In this document: positions 1-7,176 of the stretch, piece after piece | Position numbering within the stretch: the stretch's first letter is position 1 | Layout: the number at the start of each line of letters is the position of its first letter | Source: Paracoccus aeridis | GTDB lineage: Bacteria > Pseudomonadota > Alphaproteobacteria > Rhodobacterales > Rhodobacteraceae | NCBI RefSeq assembly: GCF_004923205.2 | Contig: NZ_SELD02000001.1 | Location: 62,001 to 126,000, forward strand | Reading direction: 5' to 3' | Length of the DNA: 64,000 nt | Translations under genes and position numbers: made by a program | Notes under the pieces: model-generated | Told to the model about the DNA's origin: nothing | The model's input: only the letters and a program-made list of their open reading frames with translations | Databases searched by the model: none

Positions 1-449
1 TGCCGCGCCGCCGCGATGATGAGCGTGATGAGCGTGGAAAAGACGATCATGTCGAGCGTCAGCACCATCAGCACCGGCCCGACCGCGCGTTCCCCCAGCA
101 GCGCGACCAGCATCGGCACGCCGAGGAACCCGGTGTTCCCGGTCATGCCCACATGCGCCTGCATCGCCGAATCGGCGAGCGGCTGCCCCATCCGGCGCGA
201 CACGGCGAAGCCAAGGGCCCACAGCGCGCCCGAGCCCACGAGATAGGCCGCGACGAAGCGCGCGTCGAACAGTGCCCGCAGGTCCAGGGTCGCGGCAAAG
301 CGGAACAGCATCGCCGACAGCGCGAACCAGAACACGAAATGGGTGAGCCAGCGCGTCGCCTCGGCCGGGAAGACGCGGAGCCTGCCGGCCAGCCAGCCCA
401 GGCCGATCAGCGCGAAGAACGGCAGCGTCTGCAGGAAGATCGCCAGCAC
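1..449 (-). CDS. AEC-family permease, 3' part cut by window edge
   Basis: N-terminal ~149 residues of an auxin-efflux-carrier type permease, an inner-membrane transporter family that moves small organic anions such as malonate or lactate. The frame reads VLAIFLQTLPFFALIGLGWL at the start and later GMTGNTGFLGVPMLVALLG, the conserved TGNxGxxGxP signature of the AEC fold. Several hydrophobic helices are visible. I chose the GTG at 449 because AGGGAGGGC lies 5-10 bases upstream and the first helix begins at once. The gene runs off the left edge, so its C-terminal half is unseen. The substrate cannot be told from this part. Confidence 0.8.
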   Translation of the reverse strand, partial: MLAIFLQTLPFFALIGLGWLAGRLRVFPAEATRWLTHFVFWFALSAMLFRFAATLDLRALFDARFVAAYLVGSGALWALGFAVSRRMGQPLADSAMQAHVGMTGNTGFLGVPMLVALLGERAVGPVLMVLTLDMIVFSTLITLIIAAAR

Positions 450-520
450 TCGCCAGCCCTCCCTGCCGTGCCTTCGGCGGCACAGAACCAAATTGCCCGG
501 CGGCCCGCAAGCGCCTGCTG

Positions 521-805
521 TCAGCCGCGGCGGACGGTGAAGGCGCGGGCGCCGGGTTCGACCGGCTCGACCGAGACCAGCTCGTGCCCGCCCTGGGTGC
601 AGAAATGCGGCACGTCGATCACCGCCGCGGGATCGGTCGCGACCAGCCGCACGGTCGCGCCCGCGGGCAGCGGCTGCAGCGCCTTGCGCAGCCGCAGCAC
701 GGGAAGCGGGCACAGCAGGTGTCGCGCGTCGATTTCCAAGGTGCAAGTATCAACGGTCGCAGTATCCACGTCGGCAGTCTCGCCGTCTGTTCCGGCCCCC
801 GTCAT
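521..805 (-). CDS. TusA/SirA-like sulfurtransferase
   Basis: 94-residue protein of the TusA family, small cytoplasmic carriers that accept persulfide sulfur on one cysteine and pass it to tRNA thiolation, molybdenum cofactor or sulfur oxidation pathways. The family signature is CPLPVLRLRKAL, with the sulfur-carrying Cys at residue 32 followed by the Pro-Leu-Pro turn. The first ~20 residues (TADVDTATVDT) are Thr/Asp-rich and outside the usual fold. It lies three bases after the DUF2478 gene, so the two are probably one operon. With mobA starting on the opposite strand, a role linked to molybdenum enzymes is a reasonable inference; the true sulfur acceptor is unknown. Confidence 0.85.
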   Translation of the reverse strand: MTGAGTDGETADVDTATVDTCTLEIDARHLLCPLPVLRLRKALQPLPAGATVRLVATDPAAVIDVPHFCTQGGHELVSVEPVEPGARAFTVRRG

Positions 806-808
806 GGG

Positions 809-1321
809 TCAGGCGGCGCGCGGACGGACGGCGCCGCGACACCAATCCAGCGCGGCGCCGGGTTCGACCGCCTGCGAGAGGTCGCCCGCGAACTCGGTAA
901 ACGCGCCCTGGAACTTGGGCGGGACCGCGACCAACACGGGGATGCCGCTGTCCAGCGCCTGCGCGATCAGGTCGCGGAAGCCGCCGCCCTCTGCCTCGAC
1001 CCGGCCGAACTTGTTGACGATGACGAGGTCGGCGCCGCGGTCCAGGACCTTCGCCGCGCGGCCCGCGGCGACGGCCAGCGCGCCGCTGTCGAGCCGGCAG
1101 CCCTGCGAGCCGGACCCGAGCGATTGCGAGATGCGGACGGGCGCGCCGTCGCAGCCCAGCACCGTCAGGTCCATGTCGCAGCTGCAATCCGCGCCGCGTT
1201 CGTGGTTGGTCTGCACCGCACCCGCGAGGCGAAGGCCCTCGGCGGCGAGCGTGGCGGCGATGTCCCCCAGCAGCAGGTCGGCCGCGCCGGGCGCATCGGA
1301 AAGGGTGACGTGAGCCAGCAT
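809..1321 (-). CDS. DUF2478 protein, molybdenum-associated nucleotide-binding-like
   Basis: 170 residues matching my recollection of the DUF2478 family, found next to molybdate transport and molybdopterin genes in alphaproteobacteria. Visible are a cysteine pair in GADCSCDMDL (near residues 45-50), a glycine-rich LGSGSQGCRLD (near 89-99), and DLVIVNKFGRVEAEGGGF, which resembles the NTPase fold where an NKxG-like segment precedes an Asp/Glu-rich loop. It starts with ATG at 1321 and leads the pair with the TusA-like gene. The mobA gene begins only 74 bases away on the other strand, so a shared promoter region serves both. No catalytic activity is established for the family. Confidence 0.7.
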   Translation of the reverse strand: MLAHVTLSDAPGAADLLLGDIAATLAAEGLRLAGAVQTNHERGADCSCDMDLTVLGCDGAPVRISQSLGSGSQGCRLDSGALAVAAGRAAKVLDRGADLVIVNKFGRVEAEGGGFRDLIAQALDSGIPVLVAVPPKFQGAFTEFAGDLSQAVEPGAALDWCRGAVRPRAA

Positions 1322-1395
1322 GGGTGGATCATAAGGCCGCAGCGGGCGCCCGGCAATGGTTGCGCCCGGGCTGCGTCCGCAGGCAGGATGCGCGG

Positions 1396-1983
1396 ATGGA
1401 CGTTGCGGGGATCATCCTGGCGGGCGGCGCGTCGCGGCGGATGCAGGCGGGCGGCGCGCCGATCGACAAGGCGCTGCTGCCGCTGGGCGGGCGGCCGATG
1501 ATCGCGCACGCGATCGAGCGGCTGGGCTGCGCCCGGGCGATCAGCGCGAACGGCGATCCGGCGCGCTTTGCGGCGTTCGGCCTGCCGGTGCTGGCCGATG
1601 CGGCGCCCGACCGGCCCGGCCCGCTCGCGGGGGTGCTGGCGGGCATGGACTGGGCCGCCGCCCACGGCTTCGCGCGCATCGTGACCGCCGCCGCCGACAC
1701 GCCCTTCGCGCCCCGTGACATGGCGGCGGCGCTGCTGGCGGCGGGCGGCCCGGTTGCGCTTGCGACCCACGAGGGCCGCGATCATCCGACGATGGCCGCG
1801 TGGGACGTGGACCTGCGCGAGACGCTGAGGGCCGCGCTTGCCGAAGGGATGCGGCGGCCCCTGGTCTTCGCCGAAGCCGTGGGCGCCCGCCGCGTGGACT
1901 TCGCCGGGGACGACCCGTTCTTCAACGTCAACACGCCCCGGGACATGGCGCTGGCCGAACGCCGCGCGCGGGGGACCGCCTGA
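1396..1983 (+). CDS. mobA: Molybdenum cofactor guanylyltransferase MobA
   Basis: 195-residue cytoplasmic enzyme that attaches GMP from GTP to molybdopterin, giving the MGD cofactor of DMSO-reductase-type enzymes. The nucleotide-binding signature LAGGASRRM is at residues 8-16 with Lys25 (IDKALLPLGG) after it; TAAADTPF near residue 98-104 supplies the metal-binding Asp101; FFNVNTPRDM near the end is the usual C-terminal motif. Length is normal for MobA. I chose ATG 1396 because LAGG then sits at the standard distance; the open frame runs back to 1324 but the extra residues look non-coding. The divergent DUF2478/TusA-like pair fits a molybdenum context. Confidence 0.92.
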   Translation: MDVAGIILAGGASRRMQAGGAPIDKALLPLGGRPMIAHAIERLGCARAISANGDPARFAAFGLPVLADAAPDRPGPLAGVLAGMDWAAAHGFARIVTAAADTPFAPRDMAAALLAAGGPVALATHEGRDHPTMAAWDVDLRETLRAALAEGMRRPLVFAEAVGARRVDFAGDDPFFNVNTPRDMALAERRARGTA

Positions 1984-2050
1984 ACTCCTGTGGACATTCC
2001 GCCCGCCGCTGCATCTAGTGGCGCCGAGACAGCGCGCGGAGGCGAGAGGC

Positions 2051-3010
2051 ATGGACATCAGGGCGCTGGCAATGGGCATGTCCTTTGCCGTGATCTGGGC
2101 CTCGGCCTTCACCTCGACGCGGCTGATCGTCACCGCCGCGCCGCCGCTGACCGCGCTGGTGATCCGGTTCGCGATCTCGGCCGTCATCGCCATCGCCCTT
2201 GCGCGCGCGCTGGGCCAGCGGATGCGCTTTTCCGCCCGCGAGTGGCGGGCGCTCGTGATCTTCGGCCTTTGCCAGAACGCGCTGTATCTCGGCCTCAACT
2301 GGGTCGGCATGCAGACGGTCGAGGCGTCGGCCGCCGCCATCATCGCCTCGATGATGCCGCTGCTGGTGGCGCTGATCGGCTGGCTGTTCCTGGGCGAGCG
2401 GCTGCGGGGCACCGCCATCGTGGGGCTCGTCACCGGCCTCGTCGGGGTTGCGCTCATCATGGGGGTGCGGCTGACGCACGGGCTGGACCTCTACGGCACG
2501 ATCCTCTGCATCATCGCCGTGGTGGCGCTGGCGGTCGCCACGCTGGCCGTGCGCGGCACCGGCGGGGGCGCCAACGTGCTGATGGCGGTCGGCGCGCAGA
2601 TGGCGGTCGGCGCCGCCGCGCTGCTCGTGCCCGCGCTGATCCTCGAACACGGACGCCCGAGCGCGTGGAGCGGGCCGCTGGTGCTCGCCTTTCTCTACAC
2701 CATCCTCGTGCCGGGGATCGCGGCCACGTTCATCTGGTTCCAGCTGGTGCAGCGGATCGGGGCGGTCCGGGCCGCCACGTTCCATTTCCTGTCGCCGCCC
2801 TTCGGGGTGGCGATCGCGGCCGCGCTTCTGGGCGAGCGGTTCGGGGCCACCGACGTCATCGGCTCGGTGATCGTCGCGGCGGGCATCCTGATGGTGCAGC
2901 TGTCGCGGGTGCCCGCCACGGCCGGGCCGGCTCAGGCGGCGGGGGACGACATCCGCTCCATCCACTCCGCGTCCTCGGCGGCCGCGCGGCGCACCGAATC
3001 GCGGTCCTGA
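2051..3010 (+). CDS. EamA-family (DMT) membrane transporter
   Basis: 319-residue inner-membrane protein with about ten hydrophobic helices and the internal two-fold repeat of EamA (drug/metabolite transporter) proteins. The first repeat begins MGMSFAVIWASAFTSTRL and carries EASAAAIIASMMPLLVALIGW; the second ends with FHFLSPPFGVAIAAALLGE. Such proteins usually export amino acids or other metabolites; the substrate is not readable here. Start ATG 2051 follows GGAGGCGAGAGGC. The last 79 bases overlap the convergent GST gene, so the two 3' ends are transcribed against each other. Confidence 0.88.
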   Translation: MDIRALAMGMSFAVIWASAFTSTRLIVTAAPPLTALVIRFAISAVIAIALARALGQRMRFSAREWRALVIFGLCQNALYLGLNWVGMQTVEASAAAIIASMMPLLVALIGWLFLGERLRGTAIVGLVTGLVGVALIMGVRLTHGLDLYGTILCIIAVVALAVATLAVRGTGGGANVLMAVGAQMAVGAAALLVPALILEHGRPSAWSGPLVLAFLYTILVPGIAATFIWFQLVQRIGAVRAATFHFLSPPFGVAIAAALLGERFGATDVIGSVIVAAGILMVQLSRVPATAGPAQAAGDDIRSIHSASSAAARRTESRS

Positions 3011-3555
3011 CAGCGGCCCACCCACGCCTCGATCGGCCCGGTTCCGGGAATCATCTGGCGGAAGAACGCGAACGCCCCGGCGATCAGCAGGTCCGCCGCG
3101 GTGTAGCTGTCGCCCAGCAGGTAGGAGCGGTCCTTCAGCGCCGCTTCCACCTGCCGGATCGCGGTCGGCAGGTCGCGGAAGGTTTCCTTCAGGCCGTCGT
3201 TCTCGATCCCGAAATAGTCGAGGATCGCCACCGGCTCCATCACGCCCGCGTACCAGGCGAGCCACGACAGGAACGGACCGCGGCCCGTCTGCCCGGCAAG
3301 CGGCGCGAGGTCGGAGGGATAGCGTTCCGTCAGCCACGCGATGATCGCCGCGCGTTCGCGGATCATGTCGTCGCCGTCGGCGATGAAGGGGACCTTGCCT
3401 TCGGGGTGGGGGTTCCTGGGATCGGGCGCGCCCGATCCGTCGCCGCGCCTGATGCCGACGCGCACGATGTCGAGGTCGGCGGGGTCGCCCAGTTCGTGGA
3501 CCAGCGTCAGGATCGCGGTCGAGCGGCTGTGCGGCGCGTGGTAGAAGGTCGGCAT
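2932..3555 (-). CDS. Glutathione S-transferase-like protein
   Basis: 207-residue protein of the cytosolic glutathione transferase fold. The thioredoxin-like N domain opens MPTFYHAPHSRSTAIL, where Ser10 or Ser12 would be the glutathione-activating residue, and has the cis-Pro loop in GKVPF (residues 53-57). The helical C domain contains SYLLGDSYTAADLLI, the family's N-capping/hydrophobic-staple region. Start ATG 3555 has GGGAG upstream. The WYL-type regulator gene starts 61 bases away on the other strand, so local control of this GST is plausible. The 3' end overlaps the EamA gene. Physiological substrate unknown. Confidence 0.85.
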   Translation of the reverse strand: MPTFYHAPHSRSTAILTLVHELGDPADLDIVRVGIRRGDGSGAPDPRNPHPEGKVPFIADGDDMIRERAAIIAWLTERYPSDLAPLAGQTGRGPFLSWLAWYAGVMEPVAILDYFGIENDGLKETFRDLPTAIRQVEAALKDRSYLLGDSYTAADLLIAGAFAFFRQMIPGTGPIEAWVGRCQDRDSVRRAAAEDAEWMERMSSPAA

Positions 3556-3616
3556 GTGAAGCTCCCGTGTTGGATGGCGACAGAGTGGCACGGGGATCCT
3601 GACAGGAAGCGGCAGC

Positions 3617-4327
3617 ATGGCGCGGACCGACAGACTGATGCGGCTGATGGATGCGATGCGCCGGCACGGCGGGCCTGTCACCGCCGCGCGGCTGGCAGAG
3701 GAAACGGGCGTTTCGGCCCGTCAGCTTTACCGCGACATCGCCACCCTGCGCGCGGGCGGCGCGCTGATCGACGGCGAGGCGGGCGTGGGCTACCGCCTGA
3801 TCGAGGATCCGGCGCTGCCGCCGCAAAGCTTTTCCCGCATCGAGATCGAGGCGCTGCTGCTCGCCGTCGCCCAGCTGCCGCGGATGGGCGACGCGGACCT
3901 TGCCGAGGCGGGCCGGGCCGCGCTGACCCGGGTGATCGCGACGCTGCCGGAACGGCAGGCGCAGCAGGCGATGCACGCGGTCATGCGAAGCTTTTCCGCG
4001 CAGAAGGGGCCTGCCGTGCCGGACCACGTGGACATGGACCTGATCCGCCGCGCCTGCTGGAACGAATCTTCGCTGCGGATCACCTATCACGACCTGAAGG
4101 AGGCGGTGACGCAGCGCGAGATCTGGCCGCTGGGGATCAGCTATTCCGAACAGACGCTCATGCTGCTTGCCATGTGCCGGATGCGGGGCGATTACCGCGT
4201 CTTCCACATCCCGCGGATGATGCGGGTCGAGGCGGGGACCGAAAGCTTCCGCCCGCGCCGGGTCGCGCTGGTGCGCGCCTATGTCGAGGAACGGCGGCGG
4301 CGCGCCGGGTCTTGCGGCGATGCCTGA
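3617..4327 (+). CDS. WYL-domain transcriptional regulator (YafY type)
   Basis: 236 residues. The N-terminal helix-turn-helix is VTAARLAEETGVSARQLYRDI (near residues 21-41), as in DeoR/YafY proteins. The following GGALIDGEAGVGYRLIEDPALPPQSFSRIEIEALLLA is typical of the linker region before a WYL ligand-sensing domain, represented later by SSLRITYHDLKEAVTQREIWPLGI. These regulators sense nucleic acid or small ligands. It is divergent from the GST gene with a 61-bp shared region, so the GST is its likely target and self-control is likely too. GGAAGCGGCAGC precedes the ATG. Confidence 0.85.
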   Translation: MARTDRLMRLMDAMRRHGGPVTAARLAEETGVSARQLYRDIATLRAGGALIDGEAGVGYRLIEDPALPPQSFSRIEIEALLLAVAQLPRMGDADLAEAGRAALTRVIATLPERQAQQAMHAVMRSFSAQKGPAVPDHVDMDLIRRACWNESSLRITYHDLKEAVTQREIWPLGISYSEQTLMLLAMCRMRGDYRVFHIPRMMRVEAGTESFRPRRVALVRAYVEERRRRAGSCGDA

Positions 4328-4340
4328 GCCGCGCCGGCCC

Positions 4341-4420
4341 GTGCCCGTGCATATGTCCGTGCCATGCCCGTGCCCATGCCCGTGCTCGTGCTCGTGCCCG
4401 CGCCCGCGCCCGTGTGCCCG
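4341..4420 (+). repeat. Degenerate GTGCCC/GCGCCC simple-sequence tract
   Basis: About 80 bases built from runs of GTGCCC, GTGCTC, ATGCCC and GCGCCC units lie between the WYL regulator and the exonuclease gene. Translated in frame it would give a Val/Pro/Ala run (MPVPMPVLVLVPAPAP) in front of the exonuclease, which has no place in that fold, so I treat it as non-coding and start the exonuclease downstream. Such a tract is open to replication slippage and could vary in length between strains. Confidence 0.6.
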
Positions 4421-4453
4421 CAACTTGTACCCGCGCCCGCGCGTTCAGGGCTG

Positions 4454-5449
4454 ATGCGCGCCGACGATTTCCTGTATCCGACCGACGCCGGGCTTTACTG
4501 CCCGGCGGGCGATTTCTTCATCGACCCGGTGCGCCCCGTGCCCCGCGCGCTGATCACCCACGGCCACGGCGACCACGCCCGTTCCGGCCACGGCGCGGTC
4601 ATGGCGACGCGCCAGACGCTCGACATCATGGCGATCCGCTATGGCGAGGATTTCTGCGAGACGCGGCAGGTGGCGGACGGCCCGACCCGCGTGGACGGGG
4701 TCGAGGTCAGCTTCCACCCGGCGGGGCATGTCCTCGGCTCGGCGCAGATCCGGCTGGCCTGCGACGGGGGGCCGGTCATCGTCGTCTCGGGCGACTACTG
4801 CCGCACCCCGAACCCCGTCTGCGCCCCGTGGGAGCCGGTCGCCTGCGACATCTTCGTGACCGAGGCGACCTTCGGCCTGCCCGTGTTCAAGCACCCGGAC
4901 CCCGCCGCCGAAATGGCGAAGCTCCTGGCGAGCATGGCCGAGTTTCCCGGCCGCGCCCACCTGATCGGCGCCTACGCGCTGGGCAAGGCGCAGCGGGTCA
5001 TGGCGCTGCTGCGGGCTGCGGGCTACGACCGGCCGATCCACCTGCACGGCGCGATCCAGCGGCTGACGGACTATCACGTCGAGGAGGGGGTGGAGCTGGG
5101 CGAGCTGCTGCCCGCCACCACGCCGAAGGAGATCGAGGGGCAGGTGGTGATCGCGCCGCCTTCGGCCTTCGCCTCGCCCTGGGTCCAGCGGTTCCGCGAC
5201 CCGGTGATCTCGTTCGCGTCGGGCTGGATGGCGGTGCGCGCCCGCGCCCGCCAGCGCGGGGTGGAACTGCCGCTGGTGATCTCGGACCACGTGGACTGGC
5301 CGCAGCTGACGCAGACGCTGACCGAGCTGCGGCCCGACGAGGTGTGGGTGACGCACGGGGCCGAGGAGGCGCTGGTCCGCTGGTGCGCGCTCAACCAGCT
5401 GCGCGCGCGGCCGCTGCGGCTGGTGGGCTACGACGAGGACGAGGAATGA
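4454..5449 (+). CDS. Ligase-associated DNA damage response exonuclease
   Basis: 331-residue metallo-beta-lactamase/beta-CASP nuclease. The metal ligands are in THGHGDHARSG (His36, His38, Asp40, His41), then HPAGHVLGSAQI near 87-98 and SGDYCRT near 115-121. It belongs to the family that accompanies an ATP-dependent ligase and an Lhr-type helicase in many proteobacteria. It is thought to trim or process DNA ends before sealing. Start ATG 4454 is preferred over the in-frame 4364 start, whose added residues come from a simple repeat. The stop overlaps the ligase start (ATGA), so the two are translationally coupled. Confidence 0.9.
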   Translation: MRADDFLYPTDAGLYCPAGDFFIDPVRPVPRALITHGHGDHARSGHGAVMATRQTLDIMAIRYGEDFCETRQVADGPTRVDGVEVSFHPAGHVLGSAQIRLACDGGPVIVVSGDYCRTPNPVCAPWEPVACDIFVTEATFGLPVFKHPDPAAEMAKLLASMAEFPGRAHLIGAYALGKAQRVMALLRAAGYDRPIHLHGAIQRLTDYHVEEGVELGELLPATTPKEIEGQVVIAPPSAFASPWVQRFRDPVISFASGWMAVRARARQRGVELPLVISDHVDWPQLTQTLTELRPDEVWVTHGAEEALVRWCALNQLRARPLRLVGYDEDEE

Positions 5450-7176
5450 AGGACTTCGCGCTTCTCCTCGAACGGCTGGCCTTCACGCCTGCGCGCAACG
5501 CCAAGCTGCAGATCCTGCAGCACTATCTGGAACGCACGCCCGACCCCGACCGGGGCTACGCCTTCGCCGCGCTGACCGGCGACCTGAAGCTGCGCGCCGT
5601 CACGCCCGGCCTTCTGCGCGGGCTGGTGGCTGAGCGGTTCGACGAGCAGCTGTTCGCGCTGTCCTACGATTTCGTGGGCGACCTTGCGGAAACCATCGCG
5701 CTCATCTGGGACGGCGAACCCGCGGGCGACCTGCCCCTGACCGACGCGGTTCACCTGCTGGAAACCACCGGCAAGGCCGGGCTGCCCGCCGCCATCGCCG
5801 GGGTGCTGGACCGGCTGGGCCCGTCCGAGCGGCTCGCGTTCCTCAAGCTCGCCACCGGCAACCTGCGGATCGGCCTGTCGGGACGGCTCGCGCGGACCGC
5901 GCTGGCGCAGATGGGTGGCCCGACGCTCGACGAGATCGAGGAGGTCTGGCACGGGCTGAAGCCGCCATACCCCGAGGTGTTCGCCTGGGTCACCGGCGGC
6001 CCGCGACCCGATCGCGCCGCGCTGGCCCCGTTCCGGCCGGTGATGCTGGCGACGCCCATCGACCTTCAGGAGCTACGCGCGCTCGACCCCGCCGAGCATG
6101 TGGCCGAATGGAAATGGGACGGGATCCGCGTGCAGGCGGTCAGCGAGGGCGGGGTGCGACGGCTCTATTCCCGCACCGGCGAGGACGTGTCGGGCGCCTT
6201 TCCCGACCTCATCGACGAGATGACCTGGGAAGGCGCGGTCGACGGCGAGCTGCTGGTCCGCCGCGACGGCGAGGTCGCGAGCTTCAACGAGCTGCAGCAG
6301 CGGCTGAACCGAAAGACGGTCAGCCGCGCGCTGCTGCAAAGCCACCCCGCGGGCCTGCGGGTCTATGACCTGCTGGTCTGGAATGGCGAGGACCTGCGCC
6401 CGCGCCCGCTGATGGAACGCCGCGCGGTGCTGGAGGCCGCGGATTTCGGCAGCGACCGGATCGACATCTCGGCTCTGCTGCCGTTCGAGACGTGGGACGA
6501 CCTTGCGGCGCTGCGCGCGGACCCGCCCGACGCGGTGATCGAGGGGGTGATGATCAAGCGCCGCGACGCGCCTTATGTCGGCGGCCGCCCGCGCGGCCCG
6601 TGGTTCAAGTGGAAGCGCGACCCGCGCGTCGTGGACGCGGTGATGATGTACGCGCAGCGCGGCCACGGGAAGCGGTCGGGGTTCTATTCCGACTTCACCT
6701 TCGGACTGTGGTCGGGGGCGGAGCTGGTCCCGGTCGGCAAGGCGTATTTCGGCTTCACCGACGAGGAGCTGCGCGAACTGGACCGCTTCGTCCGCAACAA
6801 CACCACCGAGCGGTTCGGCCCGGTCCGCGCGGTCGCGCCGAAGCTGGTGGTCGAGGTCGCGTTCGAGGGGGTGAACCGGTCCACCCGGCACAAGTCGGGG
6901 GTGGCGATGCGCTTTCCCCGCGTCGCGCGGATCCGCTGGGACAAGCCGGTGGCCGAGGCCGACCGGCTGGAGACGCTGGAGGCGATGATCGACGCGCCCA
7001 ACGTCTTTGCCGCAGACGCCACGCGAGCGGGGACGCGGCACGGGCGGACCCGGCGGGCGGGCGGCGAGGTCGCGGGGGCTGCGCGCCCCCTGGATGGGGT
7101 CGGAACCCCATCCATCCCCGCGGGATACTTGCCGACAGAAGATGGCGCCGGGGAGCCGCCGGAGGGCGGGCGATGA
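5446..7176 (+). CDS. ATP-dependent DNA ligase of the Lhr/ligase cassette
   Basis: 576 residues. An N-terminal ligase DNA-binding domain (to ~200) is followed by the adenylation domain: the nucleophile Lys223 lies in EWKWDGIRVQ, then YSRTGEDVSGAFPDL, DGELLVRRDG, EGVMIKRRDAPY and WFKWKRD give motifs III to V. The OB domain ends near RIRWDKPVAEADRLETLEAM, the normal family end at about residue 525. The final ~50 residues (Arg/Gly/Pro-rich) are an extension whose DNA includes a hairpin and an intergenic-type motif. It overlaps both neighbours (ATGA before, ATGA after), so exonuclease, ligase and helicase are co-translated. The role is sealing breaks in an NHEJ-independent repair route; Ku is not present in the window. 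Confidence 0.92.
   Translation: MKDFALLLERLAFTPARNAKLQILQHYLERTPDPDRGYAFAALTGDLKLRAVTPGLLRGLVAERFDEQLFALSYDFVGDLAETIALIWDGEPAGDLPLTDAVHLLETTGKAGLPAAIAGVLDRLGPSERLAFLKLATGNLRIGLSGRLARTALAQMGGPTLDEIEEVWHGLKPPYPEVFAWVTGGPRPDRAALAPFRPVMLATPIDLQELRALDPAEHVAEWKWDGIRVQAVSEGGVRRLYSRTGEDVSGAFPDLIDEMTWEGAVDGELLVRRDGEVASFNELQQRLNRKTVSRALLQSHPAGLRVYDLLVWNGEDLRPRPLMERRAVLEAADFGSDRIDISALLPFETWDDLAALRADPPDAVIEGVMIKRRDAPYVGGRPRGPWFKWKRDPRVVDAVMMYAQRGHGKRSGFYSDFTFGLWSGAELVPVGKAYFGFTDEELRELDRFVRNNTTERFGPVRAVAPKLVVEVAFEGVNRSTRHKSGVAMRFPRVARIRWDKPVAEADRLETLEAMIDAPNVFAADATRAGTRHGRTRRAGGEVAGAARPLDGVGTPSIPAGYLPTEDGAGEPPEGGR
7091..7142 (+). repeat. Hairpin plus intergenic-type motif inside ligase 3' end
   Basis: A perfect 10-bp inverted repeat (TGGATGGGGT / ACCCCATCCA, 4-base loop) at 7091-7114 is followed by CGGGATACTTGCCGACAGAA at 7121-7140. 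A near-identical motif, CGGGATATTTCGGACAGAA, occurs in the gcvH-gcvP gap at 42732-42750. Here the element lies within the reading frame of the ligase and codes its last residues. I take this to be an intergenic element that the ligase frame reads through. Confidence 0.6.

Noticed and set aside
4364..4453. Upstream in-frame start of the exonuclease
   Set aside because: The added residues come from the GTGCCC tract and have no place in the beta-CASP fold.
1990..5445. Long plus-strand frame joined to the front of the DNA ligase
   Set aside because: The true ligase starts at the ATGA overlap at 5446; earlier residues are off-frame translation of the EamA, WYL and exonuclease genes.
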